64,000 nt of DNA, taken from positions 1-64,000 of the forward strand of contig NZ_MDER01000044.1 in assembly GCF_001721045.1 (NCBI RefSeq). Direction: 5' to 3'. Below the pieces are notes generated by a model, which had not been told where the DNA came from, did no database searches, and saw only the letters and a program-made list of their open reading frames with translations. A program made the position numbers and the translations under genes. The stretch is from Paenibacillus nuruki. GTDB lineage: Bacteria > Bacillota > Bacilli > Paenibacillales > Paenibacillaceae. Shown here one piece after another: positions 53,292-63,222 of the stretch. Within the stretch, counting starts at the first letter, position 1, and each line of letters opens with the position of its first letter.

Positions 53292-54677
53292 ATGGAGAAG
53301 AAAGGGTACATTTTAAAAAAGGGTACGGTGTTGTCGCTGGATGATCAGATCGGTAACTTAAAACAAGCAGATGTGGTGATTACTGGTTCAACGATTGAAG
53401 CGATAGGAACTAATCTACAAGTGGATGAATCCGCTTATCATGTTATTGATGCTACAGGTCAAATTATCATGCCTGGCTTAGTCGATACGCATCGTCATAT
53501 GTGGGAATCGCTTGTGCGTACAGCCGGAACGAATTGGTCACTACCTGTTTATTTGCAAAATCTATACTATGGTGGACTCGGAAGTCGATTGCGTCCACAA
53601 GATAGTTATATTGCGAACTTACTAGGTTCATTGGAAGCGCTCTATTCGGGTGTGACGACTGTATTAGATTGGAGTATGCCTTACTCTCCAGAACATACCG
53701 ATGAATTAATACGTGGATTGCAAGAGTCAGGGATTCGATCTGTATTTGCACTGGGTGTATCTGGAGAGACAGCGTATTGGAATCGTGAAAGTCGCTTAAT
53801 GATCGAGGATGCCGAGCGAGTGAAAAAGCAATATTTCTCTTCACGTGATCAATTACTGACGATGGGGCTTGCAATTCGTGGTCCTGAATTTAGCCACTGG
53901 GAGACTACGGTTGCAGAGATTGGGATTGCTCGTCAATTAGATGCCATCTGTTCGATGCATATCGGATTTGGCAACTGGGGAGCTGCCGATCGTTCCGTCA
54001 CCAAGCTGTATGAAGCAGGCTTACTTGGATCAGATTTGAATATGGTACATGGTAACAAAATGCAGACCGAAGAATACAAAATGCTTGCTGATGCAGGAGC
54101 ATCGTTGTCGGTTACTCCAGAAGTAGAGATGATGATGGGACATGGATATCCAGCGACTGGATTTTTCTTGGAACAAGGCGGGATGCCATCATTAGGAGTA
54201 GATGTGGTCACTTCAACAGGTGGCGATTTATTTGCGCAAATGAAATTTATGTTACAGGCTGAACGTGCCCGTGTAAATGAAGAGATTCTGAATAGCGGCA
54301 ATATGCCAGGCGAGTTAAATCTGTTATCTGCTCAAGTGCTTCAATTTGCTACTGTAGGCGGAGCCAGAGCATTGAAGTTAGAAGATCAGATTGGTCAACT
54401 AACACCGGGAAAACAAGCGGATATCATTATGATTAGTACCTCGAATCTAAATACCGATCTCAATCTATTTCCAGTGATTGATCCTATAGGTGCAGTCGTT
54501 CAATGTACCAATCCATCGAATGTCGATACTGTATTTGTTGGTGGACGACTGATGAAGCAACATGGTCAATTGGTAGGTGTGGATCTAGAACGTATTCGTC
54601 GTCTTGTGTTGGAAAGTAGAGAGTATCTGGAGACACAACATGTACTGAGTGATGCCGATCGAGTGATCTATTCATAA
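53292..54677 (+). CDS. Amidohydrolase (TRZ/ATZ/cytosine-deaminase-like)
   Basis: A 461-residue metal-dependent hydrolase or deaminase. The metal site is recognised from VDTHRHMWE (HxH near residues 65-69), a later histidine in SMHIGFG, MVHGNKM, and the catalytic Asp in LGVDVVTST. The C-terminal GQLTPGKQADIIMI returns to the small beta-sandwich domain. Substrates of relatives include aminated heterocycles such as guanine, cytosine and triazines; the actual one is unknown. AAAAGGAGG stands before the ATG. It has its own promoter, separate from the importer, and a strong terminator. Confidence 0.88.
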   Translation: MEKKGYILKKGTVLSLDDQIGNLKQADVVITGSTIEAIGTNLQVDESAYHVIDATGQIIMPGLVDTHRHMWESLVRTAGTNWSLPVYLQNLYYGGLGSRLRPQDSYIANLLGSLEALYSGVTTVLDWSMPYSPEHTDELIRGLQESGIRSVFALGVSGETAYWNRESRLMIEDAERVKKQYFSSRDQLLTMGLAIRGPEFSHWETTVAEIGIARQLDAICSMHIGFGNWGAADRSVTKLYEAGLLGSDLNMVHGNKMQTEEYKMLADAGASLSVTPEVEMMMGHGYPATGFFLEQGGMPSLGVDVVTSTGGDLFAQMKFMLQAERARVNEEILNSGNMPGELNLLSAQVLQFATVGGARALKLEDQIGQLTPGKQADIIMISTSNLNTDLNLFPVIDPIGAVVQCTNPSNVDTVFVGGRLMKQHGQLVGVDLERIRRLVLESREYLETQHVLSDADRVIYS

Positions 54678-54717
54678 TCAATCGGATTATTTAAATGGAA
54701 GTCATATGAACCAACCC

Positions 54718-54758
54718 AAAAAGGGACAGACTCCTCTTGAGGATGAACTGTCCCTTTT
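54718..54758. terminator. Bidirectional terminator
   Basis: AAAAAGGGACAG (54718-54729) pairs with CTGTCCCTTTT (54748-54758). Placed between convergent amidohydrolase and DUF2252 genes. Confidence 0.8.
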
Positions 54759-54775
54759 ATAGATGATGTTATCAT

Positions 54776-56113
54776 TTATTCCGGTTGAAATGTCTGAGCC
54801 CATTCGCAGAAAATAGCATAATCTTTCTCTACCTGATCGGCATAAGCAAAAGCCCAACGCGAAATATGTTGTACAAAGGCGTCCGGTTTGCGTCCCATCG
54901 CTTTTAGAATTTCTTTTTCACTATGATAGGGTAAGATGCCTTTATTTACATCGGCATCTGCGCGGGCGTGCATTTTGGCAGTTAATTTAGCCATCGTACT
55001 CAGTACACTTTCCATATCTTCTATTGTTTCGATATCCTCTAGTTTGAGACGCTTTTTGTAAGGAGAACGTTCCCGTACATAGAAGTCTCGTCCATCTAAT
55101 GTCAGAAATCCAAGATAAGGATCAGCCTTGTGATGCATCGCTTGTTGAGTCGTCGTTACCCGTTTGCCTTGATGACTGAATGTCTGCCAGAACGATTCAG
55201 CATAGGGTAAGAAATAAGCAGGAACCGGTGTGCGAACTTCTTTCACTTCCAAAACAGCATCGTCTTCGCCTTCTACACTCAGTCCACCTTCGATCAATAC
55301 ATAATACCGATCAAGTCCAATCGAAGCTGTACCTGAACCATGCTTAATCGCAATATCTTTGATTCGATAATGATCGGCTTCACCTTGATGACAGACCAAT
55401 GTCTGTTGATAAAATGCCCATGCTTGCTCAAGTAAAGATTGTTCTTGCTCTGAAGGCACAACCAGTTCAGCTGTTTCTTGAAATACCCGATCGCTTTGCA
55501 TAACCGCTGTTACTTTTTCAAGAAAATGACCGTTACGGCGCTTTTCTAACTTGCGTAATAACTTACGTACAGGGCCTTTAGCTTTATTTTCGTCCATCAC
55601 AAATTTAGCGGGATCATCTTTATCTTCAACAAAACAGGTAATTTGCTTATGGTAGCCTTTGATATAATGTTCTAAAAGATGCAATTGTTGGTCATCCGTA
55701 TATTGTAGCTGTCTGCCTACCAACGCTATACTAACCGACATTCGTAATACGTCATATAGATAAGACCCGATATATCCTTCATCAAAATCATTTACATCAT
55801 AGACAATCTGTTTCGATTCATTGCGAAACGCTCCAAAGTTCTCAAAATGTAAATCACCTTGAATCCATGTAGGACGTTCGGTTGACGTATGGTAAGGGAA
55901 ATAATGCCTTGTCGCATCAAAGTAAAACAGATACGAGCTTCCACGAAAAAAGGAAAAAGCAGTAGCACTCATTTTGCGATATTTCTCAGCTCTTTTGGTT
56001 GGGCTTAATATCATAATCTTGCTATCAAATTCATCTAATACTGAAATAAGCGTTTCTTTGCGTAATTTAGTACGCGTATGTATAACTTGTTCTGTCATAT
56101 TGGTTGGTATCAT
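54776..56113 (-). CDS. DUF2252-family protein
   Basis: About 445 residues with the family signatures MSATAFSFFRGSSYLFY, IQGDLHFENFGAF, VYDVNDFDEGYIG and GSGTASIGLDRYYVLIEG. The order of conserved Asp residues recalls the kinase-like fold of aminoglycoside phosphotransferases, so a phosphotransferase-type activity is possible. No function is established for the family. The ATG at 56113 is eight bases after AGGGGGAA; an earlier ATG is only two bases from it. Cytoplasmic, monocistronic, divergent from gpmA. Confidence 0.88.
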   Translation of the reverse strand: MIPTNMTEQVIHTRTKLRKETLISVLDEFDSKIMILSPTKRAEKYRKMSATAFSFFRGSSYLFYFDATRHYFPYHTSTERPTWIQGDLHFENFGAFRNESKQIVYDVNDFDEGYIGSYLYDVLRMSVSIALVGRQLQYTDDQQLHLLEHYIKGYHKQITCFVEDKDDPAKFVMDENKAKGPVRKLLRKLEKRRNGHFLEKVTAVMQSDRVFQETAELVVPSEQEQSLLEQAWAFYQQTLVCHQGEADHYRIKDIAIKHGSGTASIGLDRYYVLIEGGLSVEGEDDAVLEVKEVRTPVPAYFLPYAESFWQTFSHQGKRVTTTQQAMHHKADPYLGFLTLDGRDFYVRERSPYKKRLKLEDIETIEDMESVLSTMAKLTAKMHARADADVNKGILPYHSEKEILKAMGRKPDAFVQHISRWAFAYADQVEKDYAIFCEWAQTFQPE

Positions 56114-56301
56114 CTTCATTTCCCCCTAATCATGTAACCGTATAAATATGTTTTATTCTATCACTTTCTCACCCTTATTGCGTACATTAAAATGGTCGCA
56201 AAGCGCGTTTGTTGCAAATGGTTCTTTAAAAGCATAATGTGGGTTAAAGAAGTATAGATACTTCTCCATTAGAGGTAGTAGAAGAAAAGGAGCAACGACT
56301 C

Positions 56302-57051
56302 ATGTACAAAATCATTCTCGTTCGTCATGGAGAAAGTGTATATAATCAGCAGAATTTATTTACAGGCTGGACCGATGTTGCGCTTAGTGACCATGGTATA
56401 GAAGAAGCTAGAATAGCCGGTCGATTAATTAAAGAAGCAGGGTATACATTTGATATCGCTTTTGCTTCTGTACTCAAACGTTCTATTCAGACGATGCATT
56501 ACATATTAGACGAATTGGATTTGCTTTGGATTCCTGAACAGAAGTCTTGGAAATTAAATGAACGTCATTATGGAGCTTTGCAAGGATTAAGCAAAATAGA
56601 TACTGCTGAGAAATATGGAGAAGAACAACTTCATCTTTGGCGACGTAGTCTAACCGTACGTCCTCCATTGTTAAAAAAAGATGATCCACGCAGTCCTCGT
56701 CTTGAGATGCGATATAACCAGATTCCAGACGATCAGATTCCTTATGGTGAAAGTCTCAAAGACACGGTAGATCGAGTGGGCGAGTTCTGGCATGATTGTA
56801 TTGTTCCTTTGATTCAGAAAAAAGAACATATTTTAATAGCCGCTCATGGCAATACATTGCGTGCTTTAATTAAATATTTGGAAGATATTGATGAGAAGAC
56901 GTTAACCGATCTCAATATCCCAACAGGTATTCCATTAGTATATGAGTTAGATGATGATATCAATCCAATTCGCCGTTTTTATCTAGGGGAAGACGAACAT
57001 ATCGAACGCAAAACCAATGAAGTCGCTAATCCACATAATGTGAATGAATAA
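56302..57051 (+). CDS. gpmA: 2,3-bisphosphoglycerate-dependent phosphoglycerate mutase
   Basis: A 249-residue glycolytic enzyme interconverting 3- and 2-phosphoglycerate. LVRHGESVYNQQNLFTGWTD carries the phosphohistidine (H9). KLNERHYGALQG contains the catalytic Glu, and AAHGNTLRALIKYLE contains the second active-site His. Length equals that of bacterial GpmA. AAAAGGAG precedes the ATG. Monocistronic with its own terminator, so an accessory dPGM rather than part of a glycolytic operon. Confidence 0.95.
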   Translation: MYKIILVRHGESVYNQQNLFTGWTDVALSDHGIEEARIAGRLIKEAGYTFDIAFASVLKRSIQTMHYILDELDLLWIPEQKSWKLNERHYGALQGLSKIDTAEKYGEEQLHLWRRSLTVRPPLLKKDDPRSPRLEMRYNQIPDDQIPYGESLKDTVDRVGEFWHDCIVPLIQKKEHILIAAHGNTLRALIKYLEDIDEKTLTDLNIPTGIPLVYELDDDINPIRRFYLGEDEHIERKTNEVANPHNVNE

Positions 57052-57053
57052 AC

Positions 57054-57092
57054 AAAAAGCATCCGTAGGCATTTCTGCTACAGATGCTTTTT
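57054..57092. terminator. Terminator after gpmA
   Basis: AAAAAGCATC and GATGCTTTTTT with an additional inner GTAG/CTAC stem. Convergent genes on both sides. Confidence 0.8.
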
Positions 57093-57116
57093 TGATTACA
57101 TTTTGTTCCTTCTTCA

Positions 57117-58079
57117 TCAATGGCAGACGAGAACCTGACGGGAAAAGACGCCTTTGGCTCCTTTTTTGGCTTCACCACGATCTGTAATCGAGAATCCAGC
57201 CTCTGCTATCATCTCATCTATATTTTCAATCGTAATCACAACTACTTTATCTGCGATTCGGCGTGCATGTTTGAGAATACTTAATTGCTCTTCCGGTGTC
57301 GTCGTCGAAAATAAGTTATAGGGCATATCCACGATAGCCGCATCATAATGCTCGTTAATATCAGCAATATCGCCTAAAGTCACTTCTCCTTTTAAGCCGA
57401 AATGCTTGATATTTGCTCGTGCACCTTGAGCAATATGCGGGTTAATATCACGCCCGACAATGTTGATATCCATCGACAAGGCTTCAACAAGTACAGTACC
57501 GATGCCGCAGCAAGGATCAATCGCTTGAATACCGACTGGATTAGGAACTAGAATATTTGCAGCCGCTCTAGCTAGCCGGGTATTCAGAGCAATCGAATAA
57601 TTTTGTGGTTTGCGCATATTGTGGAACCAGACAGCTTCGTTTTTGAAATAATGACCTAAATACCAGCGTCCACCAAAAGGTACTATACCAAACGTATGTT
57701 GAGGATTTTTCACATCGGCTTCGCCATGAATACGCATGCCAATTTCACGTTCAATCCCCAGTCGTTCTTGATATTCGATTTTGTGATCTGAATCCAGATC
57801 GTTAATTTTGACAAAAATGACTTTGAACGTCTCTTCTAACATATTGATCTGTTCTGCTTGAGCATATATCTCTTCTAATGTATCGCCTTCGTATAGGATC
57901 TCAATCCGTTCTTTGATAAACGGGCTACGACTAGGCATGACTGCTACATCACTTTTAAGAATAAATTGATCGGTTTCTTTGCCGAAAAAAGATCTCATTT
58001 CCAAATAACAAAGAGAATGTTCATCTTGACGATGAGAATACGTGTAAATATATTGCGGACTTGCATGTTGTTGATCCAA
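57117..58079 (-). CDS. RNA methyltransferase-like protein (UPF0020/Trm11-like)
   Basis: About 320 residues. The C-terminal half is a SAM-dependent methyltransferase: IDPCCGIGTVLVEALSM is the SAM-binding loop and DMPYN the catalytic N6/N2-type motif. The N-terminal half could be a divergent THUMP-like RNA-binding region. This suggests tRNA or rRNA guanosine methylation, but the modified base cannot be stated. No ATG is available near the start: TTG at 58079 is preferred because AAAGGA lies ~10 bases upstream; TTG at 58103 is the alternative. Monocistronic. Confidence 0.75.
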   Translation of the reverse strand: MDQQHASPQYIYTYSHRQDEHSLCYLEMRSFFGKETDQFILKSDVAVMPSRSPFIKERIEILYEGDTLEEIYAQAEQINMLEETFKVIFVKINDLDSDHKIEYQERLGIEREIGMRIHGEADVKNPQHTFGIVPFGGRWYLGHYFKNEAVWFHNMRKPQNYSIALNTRLARAAANILVPNPVGIQAIDPCCGIGTVLVEALSMDINIVGRDINPHIAQGARANIKHFGLKGEVTLGDIADINEHYDAAIVDMPYNLFSTTTPEEQLSILKHARRIADKVVVITIENIDEMIAEAGFSITDRGEAKKGAKGVFSRQVLVCH

Positions 58080-58103
58080 TCGTCGTCCATCCTTTAAGCC
58101 CAA

Positions 58104-58490
58104 TCGGCTAATTATATTTCCTGCAAATCAGTCAAAAATAGCGCTGTTTTGCAAAATGTTTCATGTGGAACAATTCACTATTGTGGAACACCTGAACTTC
58201 CTTTAACTACATATCTTCAGTATGCTCTCAAAATACAATAATTTCATTATACTCTTCAACTTTTATTTCTTTAAGAATAATCGTGTTTATTCAACCGTTA
58301 TAGTAGGTAATCTAAAGTAAAAGTGATGATTTACGACTTATTTGTAAGGAACTTGCTGTGAACAGCAATTTTTTCTGGTAATTACATCGATTAAGGCTTA
58401 GCATGTAATAGAAGCTAGCATGACACACGTTGGAATTCTTTTCACCTTCAAATTAAATATGAATATCGAACGATCAAGGAGGCACTCCTT
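58104..58490. other. Intergenic region, no gene seen
   Basis: 387 A+T-rich bases between divergent genes. A TGTGGAACA motif occurs twice (near 58164 and 58181). No clear ORF with ribosome site, no T-tailed hairpin. Promoters for both flanking genes are presumably here. Confidence 0.4.
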
Positions 58491-59309
58491 TTGAATATAA
58501 AGAAAAACGCTACAAAATGGTTGATGATCACGATTATTTTATGTGCTCTTTCGTTAGAAACAGTATCTGCAGCCAAGTTCCATTCTAATCAACAAGTGAC
58601 TGAAAATGGTGAACCTTTGATGGTGAACACTGTTAATATAGAACAATTAGATTTTCCAGTAGCTCAATCCAACTTATTTAACATTATGGAAGATGCCAAA
58701 TTAATCGCAAGTGAGCCTGCTCTCCATATTACGATCCGTGGCAAAGAAAAATCAGACGGTACGTATGAAAATATGTCTATCCATACACCTACATTCAACT
58801 GCATGTTAGACGGCGTTCAGGTGGTTAATCCAGAATATCCGCCACAGGTCTATTCAACCGATCTTGATGGAGATGGTCAGCCTGAAGTGGTAGTGATCTT
58901 AACGAACGGTTACGGCACAGGCATTTACAAAACAGAAGTTAAAGTCTATCGACAAGACGGTACATCGATTGCTGTAGAAGATGGACAACATGCCTGGAAT
59001 AAGTATTTTCAAGCTAAAGTCAATGCAGGGCAGATCGAACTTCAATGGAATCAGAACCAAATGACTTTACCGACTTCGATACTGCAAGACCCTGTCGCCT
59101 CTGTAGAGAGCGGAGTAGAAGTAGGCGCTGTACGCCAATACAAGATCGAAAACGGGCACCTCGTTGTAGCTGCGTCTGTTCAAGTGGGTATGATGAACGT
59201 TTTGGGTGAGCTGACGACAACTTATGAGTACCAACAAGGCATATTACAAGCCAAGTCTTCCAATATAGTATGGGATGAACCGTATCGCTCAGCTATTCAG
59301 AAGAATTAG
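58491..59309 (+). CDS. Secreted protein with calcium-loop-like motif, unknown
   Basis: A 272-residue protein beginning at TTG with AAGGAGG eight bases upstream. A typical signal peptide is present (basic start, hydrophobic WLMITIILCALSLETVSA, cleavage likely after ...VSAA). The motif STDLDGDGQPEVVVILTNG resembles EF-hand-like/FG-GAP calcium loops. The rest looks beta-rich. No family recognised. The 3' end overlaps the convergent MocR gene by 17 bases. Monocistronic. It may be a cell-surface or secreted beta-propeller-like protein, but this is uncertain. Confidence 0.7.
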   Translation: MNIKKNATKWLMITIILCALSLETVSAAKFHSNQQVTENGEPLMVNTVNIEQLDFPVAQSNLFNIMEDAKLIASEPALHITIRGKEKSDGTYENMSIHTPTFNCMLDGVQVVNPEYPPQVYSTDLDGDGQPEVVVILTNGYGTGIYKTEVKVYRQDGTSIAVEDGQHAWNKYFQAKVNAGQIELQWNQNQMTLPTSILQDPVASVESGVEVGAVRQYKIENGHLVVAASVQVGMMNVLGELTTTYEYQQGILQAKSSNIVWDEPYRSAIQKN

Positions 59310-60768
59310 ATTCCATATCTTTCGCAATCGCGACTAACTGCTGAATACCAGTACGAATTTCTTGTTCACTGGCAAAAGAAAAGCATAGGCGAATATATTG
59401 CTTGGATGATTCGTGATGATCGAATAATGATCCCGGAACAAAAGAGATCGATTGCTTGAGACAACGAGCCAGTAGTTCAGGAACCGATAAATGATCGGGT
59501 AATCGAACCCACAGATTAAATCCACCTTGAGGTGGTTCATAATACCAACCGGTTGAGGAGAGTTCTTCGTCCATCATTTCGAAGCGAATTCGCAATGCGA
59601 TCCGTAATTTCTCGATATGTTGTTGTAACCGTGTTGAGGTAAAATAATGCAAAAATACTTTCTGGTTGAGCAAAGGGGTCCCTCCGTCAGCGAGTGACTT
59701 GGCAGCCAGTAGAGAAGTGAACCATTCCGGTCTAGCGACAATACAAGCGATTCGCAATCCCGGAGAAACGTATTTGCTAAAGCTACGAATGTAGATCGTA
59801 TATCCTTCCGTATCATAAGCAAATAAAGGTAACGGTGGCTTTTGCCCAAAATAAATATCCTGACAGGTGTCATCTTCGATCAATAGACAATGGTACTGAG
59901 CGGCTAGATCGACCAGTTGTTTGCGTTGTTCTGCCGAGATACAGATGCCTGTAGGATTGTGAAATGTAGGATTAAGGTAAAAGAAGCGCGGTTTATATTG
60001 CTTCATCGCTTGTTCGATCTGAGCTAGATCATAACCATTAGCATTGATTGTCATCGGAACCAATCTAGCCCCTTTTTGCTGAAAAACATCTAAAGCACTG
60101 GCATACGCAGGCGATTCGATCAGCACATGATCACCCGGGCGTATCCATACTTCAGCAATGAGTGAGATCGCTTGTTGAGCACCTGTTGTAATAAGAATTT
60201 CATCGGCATGAACATGAAATTGAGAAGTATCTGTAAAATAGTGTTGAAGCATTTCTCTGAGCTCTAGATCACCCTGTGCAGGTGCATACGTACCGAGCAA
60301 CTTGGGATACAGATCGAATACCTGTTTCACATATTCAGCAAAATAGTGATTGGGTAGTAAATTCGGTGTAATCAGAGCTTGAGAAAATTGATATTTGACT
60401 TGAATCCGATGCAGATCGCCCAGATTTCCTTGAAATAAAGGCAGACCTAATTCAGCTTCATTGGTTAACACTTGTAACGTAGGTGGTTGCACATAATAAC
60501 CGGATTTGTCACGGGCATAGACATGACCATCATCTTTAAGATGTTGATACGCTTTGAAAATCGTTAAGCGGTGCATCCCTGTATCTTCTGCTAGTTGACG
60601 AACAGAAGGCAACTTAGCGTGTGCTTGCCAGTCTCCACGCTGAATACGTGTATGGATATACGTATAGACCGTTTGAAAAGAATGTTTCCCATGTTGTCCA
60701 GATAATACAGTATCGACGATGGAATCGGATTGTTTTTTTTGCGGTTCAGTGAGTGGTTTATTTGTCAT
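59293..60768 (-). CDS. MocR/PdxR-type GntR regulator with aminotransferase domain
   Basis: About 491 residues. A GntR winged helix at ~30-95 (AKLPSVRQLAEDTGMHRLTI) is fused to a class-I aminotransferase-like domain. The PLP-binding motif SFSKYVSPGLRIA contains the Schiff-base lysine, and YLNPTFHNPTG, IEDD and the C-terminal IRLCFSFAS are conserved. Such proteins sense PLP or an amino-acid derivative and control an adjacent divergent gene. Here that is the EamA transporter at 60951. The ATG at 60768 is preferred over the GTG at 60774 for ribosome-site spacing. Confidence 0.92.
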   Translation of the reverse strand: MTNKPLTEPQKKQSDSIVDTVLSGQHGKHSFQTVYTYIHTRIQRGDWQAHAKLPSVRQLAEDTGMHRLTIFKAYQHLKDDGHVYARDKSGYYVQPPTLQVLTNEAELGLPLFQGNLGDLHRIQVKYQFSQALITPNLLPNHYFAEYVKQVFDLYPKLLGTYAPAQGDLELREMLQHYFTDTSQFHVHADEILITTGAQQAISLIAEVWIRPGDHVLIESPAYASALDVFQQKGARLVPMTINANGYDLAQIEQAMKQYKPRFFYLNPTFHNPTGICISAEQRKQLVDLAAQYHCLLIEDDTCQDIYFGQKPPLPLFAYDTEGYTIYIRSFSKYVSPGLRIACIVARPEWFTSLLAAKSLADGGTPLLNQKVFLHYFTSTRLQQHIEKLRIALRIRFEMMDEELSSTGWYYEPPQGGFNLWVRLPDHLSVPELLARCLKQSISFVPGSLFDHHESSKQYIRLCFSFASEQEIRTGIQQLVAIAKDMESNSSE

Positions 60769-60950
60769 ATCCACATTCCTTCCTAATTGATAACAGGGTA
60801 CAAACAGATATCCCGAATAAGCAAAATCAAACTAAAAGTACATGTAGTGTAACCTGCATCCAGACCAAGATATCCCCATCTGTTCTATGGTATGGCATCT
60901 GTTCTGTTGATCTTCCTTTACAATAACAGAACACAGAGGAGGAATGGAAG

Positions 60951-61907
60951 ATGGTATTACTGGGGTATGCAATAATGTGCTTAATTTTTGGAACCACATT
61001 TCTAGCGATTAAGATCGGGGTCGATGCAGGATTACCGCCTTTCTTTTCCGCAGGAGTTCGTTTTTTAGCAGCAGGATTGATCTTAATGATCTGGATGTAT
61101 GCACGTAAAAAGATCAGTTTCTCTTTATTACTACGCAAAGAAACGCTGTTTATTGGCGCAGGATTAACCTTTTTTACATTTGCAGCTTTATATTGGGCTG
61201 AACAATATATTACGTCTGGTGTAGGTGCTGTTCTGTCTGCAACCGGTCCCGCTATTATTTTATTGATAAGATCAGTGGTATTGAAAGATAAAGTACCGAG
61301 TATTTCATTTATCGGAGCGATGATCGGGTTAGTTGGAGTTGCTCTACTGATGTTACCGGGGTTATCCGGTCAGTATCATGCCCTATGGGTAATTGCTTGT
61401 CTGGTTGTCGTATTGGGGGAGTTCGGCTACGCAGCAGGAGCTGTTTATTCCAAACAAGTGGTTTCTAAATTACAGGGAAGTTCACCGATTGCACAAAATG
61501 CCGCTCAGATGATGCACGGAGGATGGATGTTATTGGTACTGTCTTTGATTACCGAACGGGGTCAAATACATATGGAAACGATGTTCAATTCCGCAGCGAT
61601 CGGTTCGTTGCTGTATTTAATTGTACTGGGATCTATGGGTGGGCATACGCTATTTTACTGGTTAATTTCACGAACGAATCCAGTATTCCCTTCGACATGG
61701 TTATACATTTCACCGATTATTGCACTGGTACTGGGATGGTTGATCTATAAAGAACCACTCAATTGGGTGATGGGGGTAGGAGCCTTGATTATTCTAATCG
61801 GGGTGATTTTGACCAATATTGAGACGTTACGTTCTTTATTTGCCAGCCAACGGAACAAAGCATCACGAGATAAAAAGGTGCCTATTGTGAAAGTGTACAA
61901 AAACTAA
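60951..61907 (+). CDS. EamA-family (DMT) transporter
   Basis: A 318-residue protein with ten predicted membrane helices in two EamA repeats (residues ~2-130 and ~145-285) and a basic tail. FGTTFLAIKIG and LGSMGGHTLFYWLISRTNPVF are typical. Relatives export amino acids or metabolites. It is divergent from the MocR regulator, which most likely controls it. GAGGAGGAA precedes the ATG. A perfect terminator follows. The substrate is unknown. Confidence 0.9.
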   Translation: MVLLGYAIMCLIFGTTFLAIKIGVDAGLPPFFSAGVRFLAAGLILMIWMYARKKISFSLLLRKETLFIGAGLTFFTFAALYWAEQYITSGVGAVLSATGPAIILLIRSVVLKDKVPSISFIGAMIGLVGVALLMLPGLSGQYHALWVIACLVVVLGEFGYAAGAVYSKQVVSKLQGSSPIAQNAAQMMHGGWMLLVLSLITERGQIHMETMFNSAAIGSLLYLIVLGSMGGHTLFYWLISRTNPVFPSTWLYISPIIALVLGWLIYKEPLNWVMGVGALIILIGVILTNIETLRSLFASQRNKASRDKKVPIVKVYKN

Positions 61908-61925
61908 ATCAAAATAGACTAAATC

Positions 61926-61960
61926 AAAAAAAGACCTCCTATCGGTTAGGAGGTCTTTTT
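61926..61960. terminator. Terminator after the EamA gene
   Basis: GACCTCCTA (61933-61941) and TAGGAGGTC (61947-61955) form a perfect stem with loop TCGGT, A tract before and T tract after. Also usable by the convergent secreted-protein gene. Confidence 0.9.
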
Positions 61961-61988
61961 GTCTAATGATCAGCGTATAACATTAACA

Positions 61989-62513
61989 TTATTGATTAAT
62001 CGCATAAATACCGGGCTTGTTGTTTACAGGAGCGATCCATAATTCGCCATCACCAATCATGACACCCATATCACGTATAAATAATTCATCTAATCGTTGA
62101 TTAGCTAATGCTTTTTTAACTTTAGCCGTCATAATGGTATTGTATTCGGTGATAAATTGCGACTGGTTTAGAATACTTCTTTTTTTGTTACTACTGTTAA
62201 TCACTAAAGGATAAGAAATCCGTTTAGCAACGGCTTCTTTATTCCCTTTGGCTACTGCACGACGTAGATTCGCATAGAATCCTGTAAACTGTTTGACATT
62301 ATCAAATCCAGCGACACTGACCAGTCTTTTTTGTTGTTCAGCGGTTAATTGATCCGCTTTGATAGGAGTAGTCGTTTCTGTAGAAGCTACTGTAGAGACC
62401 ATCGGTTCAGTAGTAGCGGTATTCGTTTGTGCAGATGCTGAGAATGCCGGCATAGAAAGGGTTACAGCCAACATTGAAGTCATAACAATAGCGCTTCTTT
62501 TTTTACGATTCAT
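61989..62513 (-). CDS. Secreted protein, NTF2-like family, tandem paralog 1
   Basis: About 174 residues: signal peptide (MTSMLAVTLSMPAFSASAQ), a threonine-rich linker and a globular domain with AVAKGNKEAVAKRISYPLVI, LDELFIRDMGVMIGDGELWI. The pattern of helix, RISYPL strand and GVMIGDGE-W turn resembles NTF2-like/SnoaL-type secreted proteins. It is ~75% identical by eye to the next gene over the globular domain, so a recent tandem duplication. The ATG at 62513 is eight bases after AAGGAGG. Function unknown. Confidence 0.75.
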   Translation of the reverse strand: MNRKKRSAIVMTSMLAVTLSMPAFSASAQTNTATTEPMVSTVASTETTTPIKADQLTAEQQKRLVSVAGFDNVKQFTGFYANLRRAVAKGNKEAVAKRISYPLVINSSNKKRSILNQSQFITEYNTIMTAKVKKALANQRLDELFIRDMGVMIGDGELWIAPVNNKPGIYAINQ

Positions 62514-62703
62514 TATCATTACCTCCTTGAGATTCATCTATTCAATAAGCACGTATCTAAAGTTGTTATCCAATAGTATGCGATCTCTTATAAAATAACA
62601 ATATCGTAAAAGAATAGCAAATCAAAAGAATGAGCATCATGCTATACAAGCTAGATTAAGTATATACACACCTTCTTATGTTCAAAGCTTTTCTGTAATG
62701 TGA

Positions 62704-63222
62704 TTACTGATGTATTTGTTGATTAATCGTATAGACACCTAGTTTGTTATCTAGAATAGCCATCCATATTTCACCTCTACCTACCATAACACCTTGATCG
62801 CGTATAAATAATTCATCTAAACGTTGATTTGCCAGTGCTTTTTTAACTTCAGTCGTCATGATTTTATCGTATTCAGCAATAAATTGTTTTTGATCCAAAA
62901 TGCTTCTTTTTTTACTATTGCTGTATACAGACAACGGATAATTGATGCGCTTAGCCACAGCTTCTTTATTATTTTGGGCTACTGCACGACGAAGGTTAGC
63001 ATAGAATCCGGTAAATTGTTTTACATTATCAAAGCCAGCTACCTCGATTAGACTTTTCTGTTGTTCAGCGGTTAAATGATCTACTTTAGCTTTAGTGGTC
63101 GTTTTAGTAGTAACCTCTTTTGTAGTGGTATTGCTTTGCGCTGATACTGATAATGCAGGTGCAGTAATAGATAAAGCCAATACAGAAGTCATCACAATCG
63201 TTAATCCTTTTTGAACATTCAT
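62704..63222 (-). CDS. Secreted protein, NTF2-like family, tandem paralog 2
   Basis: About 172 residues, paralog of the adjacent 61989-62513 gene, with its own signal peptide (IVMTSVLALSITAPALSVSAQ) and the same domain (LTAEQQKSLIEVAGFDNVKQ, ANQRLDELFIRDQGVMVGRGE). GGAGG precedes the ATG at 63222. It has a separate ribosome site and the intergenic space is 190 bases, so each copy may be expressed on its own. It differs from paralog 1 mainly in the linker and in the GVMVGRGEIWMAIL segment. Function unknown. Confidence 0.75.
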   Translation of the reverse strand: MNVQKGLTIVMTSVLALSITAPALSVSAQSNTTTKEVTTKTTTKAKVDHLTAEQQKSLIEVAGFDNVKQFTGFYANLRRAVAQNNKEAVAKRINYPLSVYSNSKKRSILDQKQFIAEYDKIMTTEVKKALANQRLDELFIRDQGVMVGRGEIWMAILDNKLGVYTINQQIHQ

